Notes under the pieces: generated by a model
What the model was told of the DNA's origin: nothing
What the model saw: only the letters and a program-made list of their open reading frames with translations
Databases searched by the model: none
Source: Geoanaerobacter pelophilus
Lineage (GTDB): Bacteria; Desulfobacterota; Desulfuromonadia; Geobacterales; DSM-12255
Length of the DNA: 64,000 nt
Direction of reading: 5' to 3'
Assembly: GCF_018476885.1 (NCBI RefSeq)
Contig: NZ_JAHCVJ010000006.1
Coordinates: 124,001 to 188,000 of the forward strand
Shown: positions 25,563 through 32,321 of the stretch, in pieces
Position numbering within the stretch: the stretch's first letter is position 1
Layout: each line of letters starts with the position of its first letter
Translations under genes and position numbers: made by a program

Positions 25563-25883
25563 TCAACCCTCCTTGCGCTGCACCGCCTTGGACAGAAGGT
25601 AGAAAGGGAGGGAGATAATCGACCAAGTGGCAGGGTCTGCCAGTGTTGCCGCCAGGGGCCAGAAGCCTAAGACGGATTTGCCCGTGTAGTATGCTGCCCC
25701 AGCAAATAGCAGCGAGAGTATGGGAATGAAGGAGGCGGGCCTGTCGCCGGATTCTCCCCGCTTCCTGCGGTTTCCGGCCATGATCGACATGTTTAGCACC
25801 GCAATCAGCAGTGCCAGGCAGATAAAAAAGCCAGATATTGCCGCCAGCAGCGTCCTCAGGGTGCTTTCTTGTTCTACGGTCAT
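25563..25883 (-). CDS. Small membrane protein of unknown function
   Basis: A 106-residue protein with three hydrophobic segments: LLAAISGFFICLALLIAVLNMSI near the N-terminus, FIPILSLLFAGAAYYTG in the middle and a shorter third near the C-terminus (IISLPFYLL). A basic loop (GNRRKRGESGDR) separates the first two. No family recognised. It lies between the macro-domain gene and attC-like site B in the same orientation, so it may share a cassette with the macro gene; I saw no site between them. Confidence 0.5.
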   Translation of the reverse strand: MTVEQESTLRTLLAAISGFFICLALLIAVLNMSIMAGNRRKRGESGDRPASFIPILSLLFAGAAYYTGKSVLGFWPLAATLADPATWSIISLPFYLLSKAVQRKEG

Positions 25884-25938
25884 TATTTCGGCACATCCTC
25901 TCTCTGCAGTTGCGGTCTTTTATATTCCACAGGTTGCA

Positions 25939-26697
25939 CTAGCCAAGGAGGCGTTTGACAAAAATTATGATGGCGAGTATCCCTGCTACCCAGACAAGTG
26001 TTCCGATAGTGCCCATTGGATGCAGAAACATGGCACGGTAATAGTGTTTCTTGCACCACCCACCTGTGAATGGTGCCGACCCGGGGAAATGCCGCAGATG
26101 GCCAGGCGCTCCGCACACATCGCATAATCCACAATACCCTTTGGGAATCCCCTTTTTTTCGAGAGTATCCGGGGCACTCTCCCACAAACTGCAATAACAG
26201 TCACCGCTTGCCCATGGCAATGGCTTGTAGCGAACAATCACGATTTTCCCACCATAATTCGAGTGACGGCACTCGTCTTCTATCAGTTTCTGAACGCTTT
26301 CCTCAGATCCACCACCGGTGCCGGCACCGATCAGAGGTAGTGCCACGGACGCAAAACCTCGACTTCTGGCATCGTCAAGAGCGGATTTTACTGAAGATCG
26401 AATTGACTTCTCTGATGAACACCAATTATGACCTATACCTGCCACGTGGATAATCGCTTTGAATGGCAGTCGCCCTGCAGAGGTAACGACAGAAGCGCCT
26501 AGAGCGAGAGTCCCGGCTCGCCTAAGTTCAATGAATGGCCCGAAACCGGCTCTTCTCTTTATTGCACCTGAGACACCTTTCGGTATAAGAAGCCACCAAG
26601 GAATGAGATTGCGGTTCCATGGATTAATTATTGCTTCTACCTTTTGATCCAATAAATCGCCTGTCACCACAATCAATTCCATTGATATTTTCATCAC
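25939..26697 (-). CDS. Macro-domain protein with C-terminal Cys/His motif and membrane helix
   Basis: A 252-residue protein. Residues about 6-160 form a macro (ADP-ribose-binding) domain: MELIVVTGDLLDQKVEAIINPWN (with the loop Asn), ASVVTSAGRLPFKAIIHVAG and VALPLIGAGTGGGSEE. Residues about 188-218 carry a Cys/His cluster (YCGLCDVCGAPGHLRHF, then GGWCKKHYY) that could bind zinc. A terminal helix (IGTLVWVAGILAIIIFVKRLL) would anchor it. The start is ambiguous between GTG 26697, ATG 26694 and ATG 26682. The gene begins only a few bases after an attC-like R' box, as cassette genes do. Confidence 0.7.
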   Translation of the reverse strand: MMKISMELIVVTGDLLDQKVEAIINPWNRNLIPWWLLIPKGVSGAIKRRAGFGPFIELRRAGTLALGASVVTSAGRLPFKAIIHVAGIGHNWCSSEKSIRSSVKSALDDARSRGFASVALPLIGAGTGGGSEESVQKLIEDECRHSNYGGKIVIVRYKPLPWASGDCYCSLWESAPDTLEKKGIPKGYCGLCDVCGAPGHLRHFPGSAPFTGGWCKKHYYRAMFLHPMGTIGTLVWVAGILAIIIFVKRLLG

Positions 26698-26698
26698 C

Positions 26699-26755
26699 TT
26701 TCAACGGGTCGGGAGATCACCGGGCAGTATTTTGGCCCGGTGTATCTTCATGGTA
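26699..26755 (-). repeat. attC/attI-like site A beside the integrase remnant
   Basis: The stem GATCACCGGGC (26715-26725) pairs with GCCCGGTGTATC (26735-26746, one bulge) around a 9-base loop. On the minus strand it ends in GTTGAAA (26705-26699), a near match to GTTRRRY, and the macro-domain gene starts within a few bases. The CCGGGC-AT-rich loop-GCCCGG core is shared with site C (42180-42241) and partly with site D. The distal box is degenerate, so this could be a remnant of attI or of a first attC. Confidence 0.5.
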
Positions 26756-26848
26756 GAGACTAGTCTGTGACACCTTGCTGCTAAGATTTCCATACCTTAT
26801 CTGGGTATAACAACTGGGTATAACAAGTATACGGTAGAATAATTGTGT

Positions 26849-27145
26849 CTGCGGCGCAGGGTAAGGGATTTCAACTTCGATGCCGGGGTGCTGATAGTGC
26901 ATGGCAAGGAGACGAAAGACCGGACTGTGCCACTGCCGGAGTCGATCGTGGAGGAGTTGCAGAAGTAGATTAAGCGAGTGGCTGTTCATGCCAAGGAGCT
27001 GGCCGAGGGCTATGAAGGGGTGTTTCTGGATGACCGCTCCATCCAGACCAAGCTCGGACACTCAAGCCTGAAGATCACCATGATCTACACCCACTGCGTA
27101 CCGGTTCGGACCATCACGGAGGCAAAAGCCCGCTGGATTTCTGAA
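26849..27145 (+). pseudogene. Decayed tyrosine recombinase, integron-integrase-like
   Basis: The plus strand reads VRDFNFDAGVLIVHGKETKD, RTVPLPESIVEELQK, then an in-frame TAG at 26966, then IKRVAVHAKELAEGYEGVFLDD, and after an apparent internal deletion RSIQTKLGHSSLKITMIYTH. The last block is the C-terminal box with the conserved His and the catalytic Tyr; the HAKELAEGYEGVFL spacing is like integron integrases and XerC/D relatives. The N-terminal half and the region with the first Arg-helix to the HxxR box are gone. It lies divergent to the minus-strand cassette-like genes on its left, the usual intI layout. Confidence 0.7.
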
Positions 27146-27158
27146 GCATCATCACTGC

Positions 27159-28118
27159 CTATATCCCCAACACCTCGGCCAGCCGCAGCATTTCATCCTG
27201 GGGTCGTTTTTCCCCCTTGATCACATCCTCTATCGGCACTGCCAGCACTGTGTTGCAGGAAAGCCCGACCATCATGCCGTTTTGGCCTGCTACGAGCAGT
27301 TCTACCGCCTTTTTGCCGAACCTGCTGGCCAGCAGCCGGTCGAAGACCGTCGGTGCTCCACCGCGCTGATAATGGCCCAGAACCGTTACCCGCGTTTCAA
27401 AGCCGATGGCATCCTTTACGGCGTCGGCAATGTCCTGGGCCTTGCCTGCACCCTCTGCCAGGATGATTATGGCGTTGTCGCGCCCTTCTTCATATCTGAC
27501 GCGGAGTTGCTGGCAGATTTCCGAAAGATCGACCTCTCGTTCCGGGACCAGCGCAAACTCGGCCCCGGTTGCTATGGCGGCAATGCTTGCCAGGTAGCCT
27601 GAGTGGCGCCCCATGACTTCGATGACAAAGGCCCGAGCGTGCGAGCTGGCAGTGTCCTTGATGCAGTCAACGGCGTAGAGGATATTGTTGAGGGCGGTAT
27701 CAACGCCCAGGGCCATGTCGGTAAACGGGATATCGTTGTCGATGCTCGCCGGAATGCCGACCACCGGGAGTCCCATTTTGCTCAGCTCCAGGGCGCCGGT
27801 AAGTGATCCGTCGCCGCCCAGTATTACCAGCCCTTCGATCCCCAGGGCCTTTAAGTTATCCATGGCCAACTGCCGTCCTTCGGGCGTCTTGAATTCCTGT
27901 GAGCGTGCCGATTGGAGAAAGGTGCCACCACGATGCAGGATGCCGGAAACCGCCTTGGTGTCAAGCGGGATGCAGTCCCCTTTCATGAGGCCAAGATATC
28001 CTTTGCGAAATCCGACAATCTCGATATTCATCCGGATGGCGGTGCGCACTGCGCTCCTGATGCAGGCATTCATCCCGGAACAGTCGCCACCGCTGGTCAG
28101 TATCCCGATTTTTTTCAT
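27159..28118 (-). CDS. pfkA: ATP-dependent 6-phosphofructokinase
   Basis: A 319-residue glycolytic enzyme that phosphorylates fructose 6-phosphate. ATG 28118 gives MKKIGILTSGGDCSGMNACIR and has AGGGGGAAAG upstream; an upstream in-frame extension is not family-like. The substrate loop reads GIPASIDNDIPFTDMALGVDTALN and the nucleotide motif is ILGGDGSLTGALEL. GGDGS with Gly and not Asp points to ATP, not pyrophosphate, as donor. Length matches the bacterial ATP-PFK family (about 320). Confidence 0.92.
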   Translation of the reverse strand: MKKIGILTSGGDCSGMNACIRSAVRTAIRMNIEIVGFRKGYLGLMKGDCIPLDTKAVSGILHRGGTFLQSARSQEFKTPEGRQLAMDNLKALGIEGLVILGGDGSLTGALELSKMGLPVVGIPASIDNDIPFTDMALGVDTALNNILYAVDCIKDTASSHARAFVIEVMGRHSGYLASIAAIATGAEFALVPEREVDLSEICQQLRVRYEEGRDNAIIILAEGAGKAQDIADAVKDAIGFETRVTVLGHYQRGGAPTVFDRLLASRFGKKAVELLVAGQNGMMVGLSCNTVLAVPIEDVIKGEKRPQDEMLRLAEVLGI

Positions 28119-28251
28119 ACTTTCCCCCTGAAAACTATGACAATATGTTGAGGAGTTTACCGGCAACCAGTGCGAATGCAACATCTTAATTTTGATGGTG
28201 GCATGCCGATACATTATCTGTTATGAGAGTATTCTGAATAAAGGAGGGGAG

Positions 28252-29085
28252 ATGCTGGGGAACATACGGTTGATAGTGGCTGTGGTGGTGCTTTTGGGGG
28301 GCTTGCAGACTGTTGAAGCTGCCGACACCATTCGGATCAATGGCTCAGGAAGTGCTCTGGATATGCTGAGGCCGATGATTAGCGCCTACCGGAAGGCCAA
28401 TCCCGGAGTGACGATCATCATGGAAAAGCCGCTGGGGAGCTCGGGGGCAGTCAAGGCGCTCCTGGCCGGCGTGCTGGATATCGTGGTCAGCAGCAAAAAC
28501 CTGAAACCGGAAGAGACCCAGCAGGGTGCCATTGCCAGGGAATACGGCAGAACGCCCCTGCTGTTTGTAACCAATATGGATGTCAAAAAAGACAACTTCA
28601 CCCTGCAGGAGCTGAAAGAGATCTATGAGGGGAAGATGCTTAGCTGGCCTGACGGCAAGCCGTTGCGCCTGGTGCTTAGGCCCGAGGGGGATATCGACAC
28701 AAAAATAATCAGGGGGCTTGCGCCGGCTGTCGATGCTGCGGTAACAGTGGCCATGAAGAGGCACGGGATGAAGGTCGCCATTACCGATCCTGATCTCATC
28801 GAGACCGTGGCAAAGACCCCCGGCGCCGTGGGGGCGACATCGCTCTGCACCCTGCTGGTTTTAAAGCCGAAACTGAACCCGCTTGCGTTGAACGGGGTCA
28901 AGGCCAGCACCCGGAACCTGAGCGACGGCAGTTACCCTGCTGCCAAGGAGATACGCTTTGTGACAACAGCGAAGAGCCCTCTGGCGGCAACAAGGTTTCT
29001 CGACTTTGTCTACTCTGCCAAAGGGCGTGGGATCGCGGAAAAATCAGGAGTACTCTTGACTGCCCAAACTCAGGCGGCCAAATGA
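28252..29085 (+). CDS. Periplasmic substrate-binding protein, PstS-like
   Basis: A 277-residue exported protein. ATG 28252 follows an excellent AAGGAGGGGA; a signal peptide (LIVAVVVLLGGLQTVEAAD) precedes TIRINGSGSALDMLRPMISAYRKANPGVTI, the PBP-like (phosphate-binding family) start, with LGSSGAVKALLAGVLDIVVSSKN. No ABC transporter genes are nearby; instead it overlaps by four bases the start of a GGDEF-EAL protein, so it may serve as a sensory binding protein for that membrane enzyme. Ligand is unknown. Confidence 0.8.
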   Translation: MLGNIRLIVAVVVLLGGLQTVEAADTIRINGSGSALDMLRPMISAYRKANPGVTIIMEKPLGSSGAVKALLAGVLDIVVSSKNLKPEETQQGAIAREYGRTPLLFVTNMDVKKDNFTLQELKEIYEGKMLSWPDGKPLRLVLRPEGDIDTKIIRGLAPAVDAAVTVAMKRHGMKVAITDPDLIETVAKTPGAVGATSLCTLLVLKPKLNPLALNGVKASTRNLSDGSYPAAKEIRFVTTAKSPLAATRFLDFVYSAKGRGIAEKSGVLLTAQTQAAK

Positions 29086-31262
29086 AAGGCGATGCCCGCT
29101 CCATCGTTCGGGTCACCTCGATCATTGCGGGCATTTTTGCGGCATTTGTCGCCATTGTCATCCCCCTGGGCCATTTTACCATATCCTATCAGTTCCTTAT
29201 GGGGAGCCTCGACGCCCAGGCTGATCTCTCTTCCCGGAATATCAACAGTATTGTCCATGACAGCCCCAACATGTGGCAGTTCGAGCAGATCCGGCTCATC
29301 GAGATGCTGGAGCGGCGGCCGTTGGGCAACATTCCTGAGCAGCGCCGCATCATCGATACTAGCGGCACCATCGTTGCCGAGAGCGCGGACCGTCTGACCC
29401 CGCCGGTGGTTGCCAAGAGCCATAATATTTATGATGCCGGCAGGGTTGTGGCCAGGGTTGAAATCTGCCGATCCCTCTATCCGATCTTGTCGCAAACTGT
29501 GATGCTTGCCTTTGCTTCCATCGCCCTGAGCATTATTGTCTTCATTGCCCTGAGGACCATCCCGCTCCGCGCTGTCAGAAAGGCCTACGCCTCGATGGAA
29601 GAGAGCGAGGCGCGATACCGCTCGCTTTACGAGTCAATGAACGAAGGGGTTGCCTTGCACCGGATTGCAACCGGTCCTGGTGGGGAAGCGACATTTACCG
29701 TCATCGACATGAATGCCGCCGCGGAACTGATCCTGAATATCGACAGGAACAGCACAGTCGGCAGTGACGGCGCCAAGGTCTTCGGCGCCGCGATTAAAGA
29801 TCATCTGCCGGATATTCTGTCGGCAGCCAAGAGCTCGGGAACCATCTCGTTCGAATATCCCATGGAGTCGATCTCACGGGTTCTCAGTATTGCGATCTTT
29901 TTTCCGAGCCCGGGGGCCTTTGCCACGCTGATCGAAGATGTTACCGACAAGAAGCGATCTGAAGAGCAGATCAAGCGGCTTGCCTATTACGATATTCTGA
30001 CCGGGCTGCCCAACCGTCAGCTGCTGCAGGACCGCCTTGACCAAGCACTGGCCCGCGCCACCAGGGAAGGGGGCAAGGTTGCCCTGATGTTCATCGACCT
30101 GGACCGGTTCAAGTTCATCAACGATACCCTGGGGCACGCCTATGGCGATCTGCTTCTGGTCCAGGTATCGCTGCGGCTCCGCGACTGCCTGAGGAGCAGT
30201 GACACTATTGCCCGGCTGGGTGGCGACGAGTTCGTTATTCTCCTCTCCTACATGGGAGAAGAGCTGAACGCTGCCCATGTTGCCCAGCATCTGCTTGAAC
30301 AGGCAGCTCTGCCGTTCGATCTCGGCACCAGGCAGGTCAGCACCTCGATCAGTATCGGCATTGCCATATTTCCTACTGACGGCCTCGATGGTCAGGCGCT
30401 TCTCAGCTCTGCCGATATGGCGATGTATGCGGCAAAGGAGCGGGGCCGGAACATGTATAACTTCTTCTCCCAGGAGATGAACGTCAAGGCCCATGAACGG
30501 ATGGAACTGGAAACGAGCCTGCGGGCAGCGCTGGAGCGGGACGAGTTTTTTGTGGAATTCCAGCCGATCGTTACGGCCCGCACCTGCAAGGTGGTTGCCG
30601 CGGAGGCCCTGGTGAGATGGAATCATCCGGAGCAGGGCAGAATCATGCCGGATTCCTTTATCCCGCTAGCCGAAGAGACCAATTTGATTGTAACCCTTGG
30701 CGATTGGGTGCTCAGGACCGTCTGCCGCAAGATGAAGCAGTGGGCTGACTCAGGGGTGCCGCCGTTGCGGGTCTCGGTGAATGTCTCTGGCATGCAGTTC
30801 AGGCAAGCCAATTTCGTGGATGATGTGGCCAAGATCATTGGGGAAACAGGGGTGGACCCCAGGCTGCTGGAGCTTGAGCTTACCGAAACCTCTCTGATGG
30901 AACATGCCGATGCCACGGTTAAGAGCCTTTTCCGGCTCAAGGAACTGGAAGTGGGGATCGCCCTGGATGACTTCGGCTCAGGGTATTCGTCGCTGACCTA
31001 TCTGAAGAATTTCCCGATCGACAGGGTTAAAATTGACCGTTCGTTCATCAAGGATGTCTGTGAAACCCCTGATGACAAGGCAATCGTCGAGGCGATCATT
31101 GCCCTTGCCATGAGCCTCAACCTTTATATCATTGCCGAAGGGGTGGAAACGCCGGAGCAGGTTGCCTTTCTCCAGGCCCGTAACTGCGACGAGATTCAGG
31201 GGTTCCATTTTTACCGGCCGCTGTCTGAGGAGAAACTGCTGGAGCTATTGAAGTCGCTATGA
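29082..31262 (+). CDS. Membrane GGDEF-EAL cyclic-di-GMP enzyme with PAS-like domain
   Basis: A 726-residue protein. Two membrane helices (about 11-33 and 137-158) enclose a periplasmic sensor of about 100 residues. A PAS-like region (about 168-290) precedes the GGDEF domain with RLGGDEF near residue 380 and an RSSD I-site five residues before it. The EAL domain has EALVRWNHP at 508 and DDFGSGYSSLTYLKNFPIDRVKID later. Both sites look intact, so it could make and break c-di-GMP. The GGDEF keeps FKFINDTLGHAYGD, with the Asp typical of c-di-GMP cyclases (not the Ser of Hypr cGAMP synthases). It is coupled to the upstream binding protein. Confidence 0.9.
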   Translation: MKGDARSIVRVTSIIAGIFAAFVAIVIPLGHFTISYQFLMGSLDAQADLSSRNINSIVHDSPNMWQFEQIRLIEMLERRPLGNIPEQRRIIDTSGTIVAESADRLTPPVVAKSHNIYDAGRVVARVEICRSLYPILSQTVMLAFASIALSIIVFIALRTIPLRAVRKAYASMEESEARYRSLYESMNEGVALHRIATGPGGEATFTVIDMNAAAELILNIDRNSTVGSDGAKVFGAAIKDHLPDILSAAKSSGTISFEYPMESISRVLSIAIFFPSPGAFATLIEDVTDKKRSEEQIKRLAYYDILTGLPNRQLLQDRLDQALARATREGGKVALMFIDLDRFKFINDTLGHAYGDLLLVQVSLRLRDCLRSSDTIARLGGDEFVILLSYMGEELNAAHVAQHLLEQAALPFDLGTRQVSTSISIGIAIFPTDGLDGQALLSSADMAMYAAKERGRNMYNFFSQEMNVKAHERMELETSLRAALERDEFFVEFQPIVTARTCKVVAAEALVRWNHPEQGRIMPDSFIPLAEETNLIVTLGDWVLRTVCRKMKQWADSGVPPLRVSVNVSGMQFRQANFVDDVAKIIGETGVDPRLLELELTETSLMEHADATVKSLFRLKELEVGIALDDFGSGYSSLTYLKNFPIDRVKIDRSFIKDVCETPDDKAIVEAIIALAMSLNLYIIAEGVETPEQVAFLQARNCDEIQGFHFYRPLSEEKLLELLKSL

Positions 31263-31289
31263 TCTACACGAGCAAACGATTCAGTAAAA

Positions 31290-31322
31290 AGCAAAGGCTC
31301 TCGTGAAACGAGAGCCTTTGCT
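31290..31322 (-). terminator. Terminator between convergent genes
   Basis: A perfect 14-bp stem, AGCAAAGGCTCTCG (31290-31303) and CGAGAGCCTTTGCT (31309-31322), closes a TGAAA loop. A run of A precedes it on the plus strand, giving a T run after the stem for minus-strand transcripts, so it best fits termination of the cytochrome gene; it may also stop the GGDEF-EAL transcript. Confidence 0.85.
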
Positions 31323-31328
31323 GTATCG

Positions 31329-31919
31329 TCACATGATGTGACACCCGAAGCAGAGGGAAGGGTTGGTATCCGCAACTGCCAGGTTAAAGCGTTCAGCGTT
31401 CAGCGGGTTATGGCAGGTTATGCAGGCAATTCTGCCGTTGACCAAGGTCATGCTGGGCGGGAGGGCATCCGGCTTGCGCAGGCTCGGGAGTTTTGAGCTG
31501 GCGTAGATGTAATCAGTCCCTATGGCGTGGGTTACGGAAATGGCCGCCATCCCCGGATGATTCTTGTCCTTAATGTCATCGGCCGCATTGCGCCCCTTTT
31601 GTTCATGGCAGGATATGCACTCCTTGGAATTTTCGTCGAGCTCTCTGGTGTTTTCCGATGAGCCGAATGTCCAGATGCTTTCGCCTTTCGCAAGATTATC
31701 CATCCTGATCCGGGCAATAAGCTCCATTTCTTGCTTCATGGCAAGGTATTCCGTCTTTTCCGCCGGGTCATCCAGGTAGACCTGATAATCACACCCTGGC
31801 TTGATTCCTTCTGTCGTGGCGGCGGGACAATCCATGCCCCTTGCCAAAAGGAGTGTTGCCATTCCTGCCGCCAGCGTTAATTTTTTCAAGCGAACTTTGA
31901 TTCCGATGATGTTCACCAT
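31329..31919 (-). CDS. Triheme c-type cytochrome
   Basis: A 196-residue exported protein with three CxxCH heme sites: CISCH (101-105), CITCH (166-170) and CFGCH (190-194). The N-terminal hydrophobic stretch (LKKLTLAAGMATLLLARG) is a likely signal peptide, so hemes would be attached in the periplasm. NHPG and several other His residues are candidates for axial ligands. GGAGG lies seven bases before the ATG. The leader contains two GEMM-I riboswitch-like elements, so expression is probably tied to a cyclic dinucleotide. A role in extracellular electron transfer is an inference from context. Confidence 0.88.
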   Translation of the reverse strand: MVNIIGIKVRLKKLTLAAGMATLLLARGMDCPAATTEGIKPGCDYQVYLDDPAEKTEYLAMKQEMELIARIRMDNLAKGESIWTFGSSENTRELDENSKECISCHEQKGRNAADDIKDKNHPGMAAISVTHAIGTDYIYASSKLPSLRKPDALPPSMTLVNGRIACITCHNPLNAERFNLAVADTNPSLCFGCHIM

Positions 31920-31933
31920 GAATAGACCTCCGT

Positions 31934-31998
31934 GGCCCCGGTGCTGAAATACAGACAGCCGGGGCCAAAGCTGTGATATTTCGGCAACCCGGCTGTCT
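31934..31998 (-). promoter_or_regulatory. Alternative-pairing expression platform of the proximal riboswitch
   Basis: Three segments compete. AGACAGCCGGG (31998-31988, the 3' side of the aptamer) is perfectly complementary to CCCGGCTGTCT (31963-31953). The overlapping GGCCCCGG (31966-31959) is perfectly complementary to CCGGGGCC (31941-31934), which ends two bases before the GGAGG ribosome site. Both pairings cannot form together. The first hairpin is followed by GTATTTC, a poor U tract, so control of translation is as likely as termination. Confidence 0.6.
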
Positions 31999-32052
31999 CG
32001 GTGAGACCCAGTAGGCTTTCCGCCCCATCCTCGCGGATGGTTGAGTATTATC
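31975..32052 (-). ncRNA. GEMM-I (cyclic dinucleotide) riboswitch aptamer, proximal copy
   Basis: On the minus strand: a short P1 (GATA with TATC), CAACCATCC-GCGA-GGATGG (P2 with GNRA tetraloop), GGGGCGGAAAGCC and then a P3 stem whose 3' side is AGCCGGGTTGCCG, the receptor. This matches the GEMM-I layout, where the tetraloop docks on the P3 receptor and the ligand sits in the three-way junction. Geobacter GEMM-I members include c-di-GMP and cGAMP binders; I cannot assign the ligand. It is nearly identical to the distal copy. Confidence 0.85.
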
Positions 32053-32142
32053 GTCTATCAGGTGAAAGTGACTTTTCTCTCGCTGCTCAACAAAATCTTA
32101 TTCTATTCCTGTTACTGATTATCACCCCCCTTCTGATGCAAT

Positions 32143-32186
32143 AAAAAAAGCCGGGTTGCCGAAAGTGATATTTCGGCAACCCGGCT
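32143..32186 (-). terminator. Riboswitch-controlled intrinsic terminator (distal copy)
   Basis: A perfect 16-bp stem, AGCCGGGTTGCCGAAA and TTTCGGCAACCCGGCT (32186-32171 with 32164-32149 read on the minus strand), followed by TTTTTTT at 32149-32143. The first strand is the 3' side of the distal aptamer, so folding of aptamer and terminator exclude each other: ligand binding should prevent termination (ON switch). Confidence 0.88.
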
Positions 32187-32244
32187 GTCTCGGTGAGACC
32201 CTATGGGCTTTCCGCCCCATCCTCGCGGATGGTTGAGTAGTATC
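32167..32244 (-). ncRNA. GEMM-I (cyclic dinucleotide) riboswitch aptamer, distal copy
   Basis: The same 78-base element as the proximal copy, with P1 GATA/TATC, the GCGA tetraloop on a 6-bp CCATCC/GGATGG stem, GGGGCGGAAAGCC and the AGCCGGGTTGCCG receptor strand. Differences are few (for example CCATAGGGTCTC against CTACTGGGTCTC). It is the first element after the predicted promoter, about 35 bases from the predicted transcript start, and feeds the perfect terminator just downstream. Confidence 0.87.
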
Positions 32245-32285
32245 GATATCTGCTTGAGCGTCAGCGCTTGCGAAGTATGCTTCTC

Positions 32286-32312
32286 ATTAAACTGTAATCT
32301 TCGCGATGTCAA
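32286..32312 (-). promoter_or_regulatory. Promoter of the riboswitch-cytochrome transcript
   Basis: On the minus strand TTGACA (32312-32307) and TTTAAT (32291-32286) are separated by 15 bases, a slightly short spacer. The predicted start lies near 32279, just before the distal aptamer, and just downstream of the rarA stop, so the cytochrome transcript can start here. Confidence 0.55.
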
Positions 32313-32321
32313 GCAAGAACT

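Noticed and set aside
29082-31262. GGDEF domain as a Hypr (cGAMP-making) enzyme
   Set aside because: The substrate-side Asp in GHAYGD is kept; Hypr enzymes usually carry Ser there, so c-di-GMP is the more likely product.
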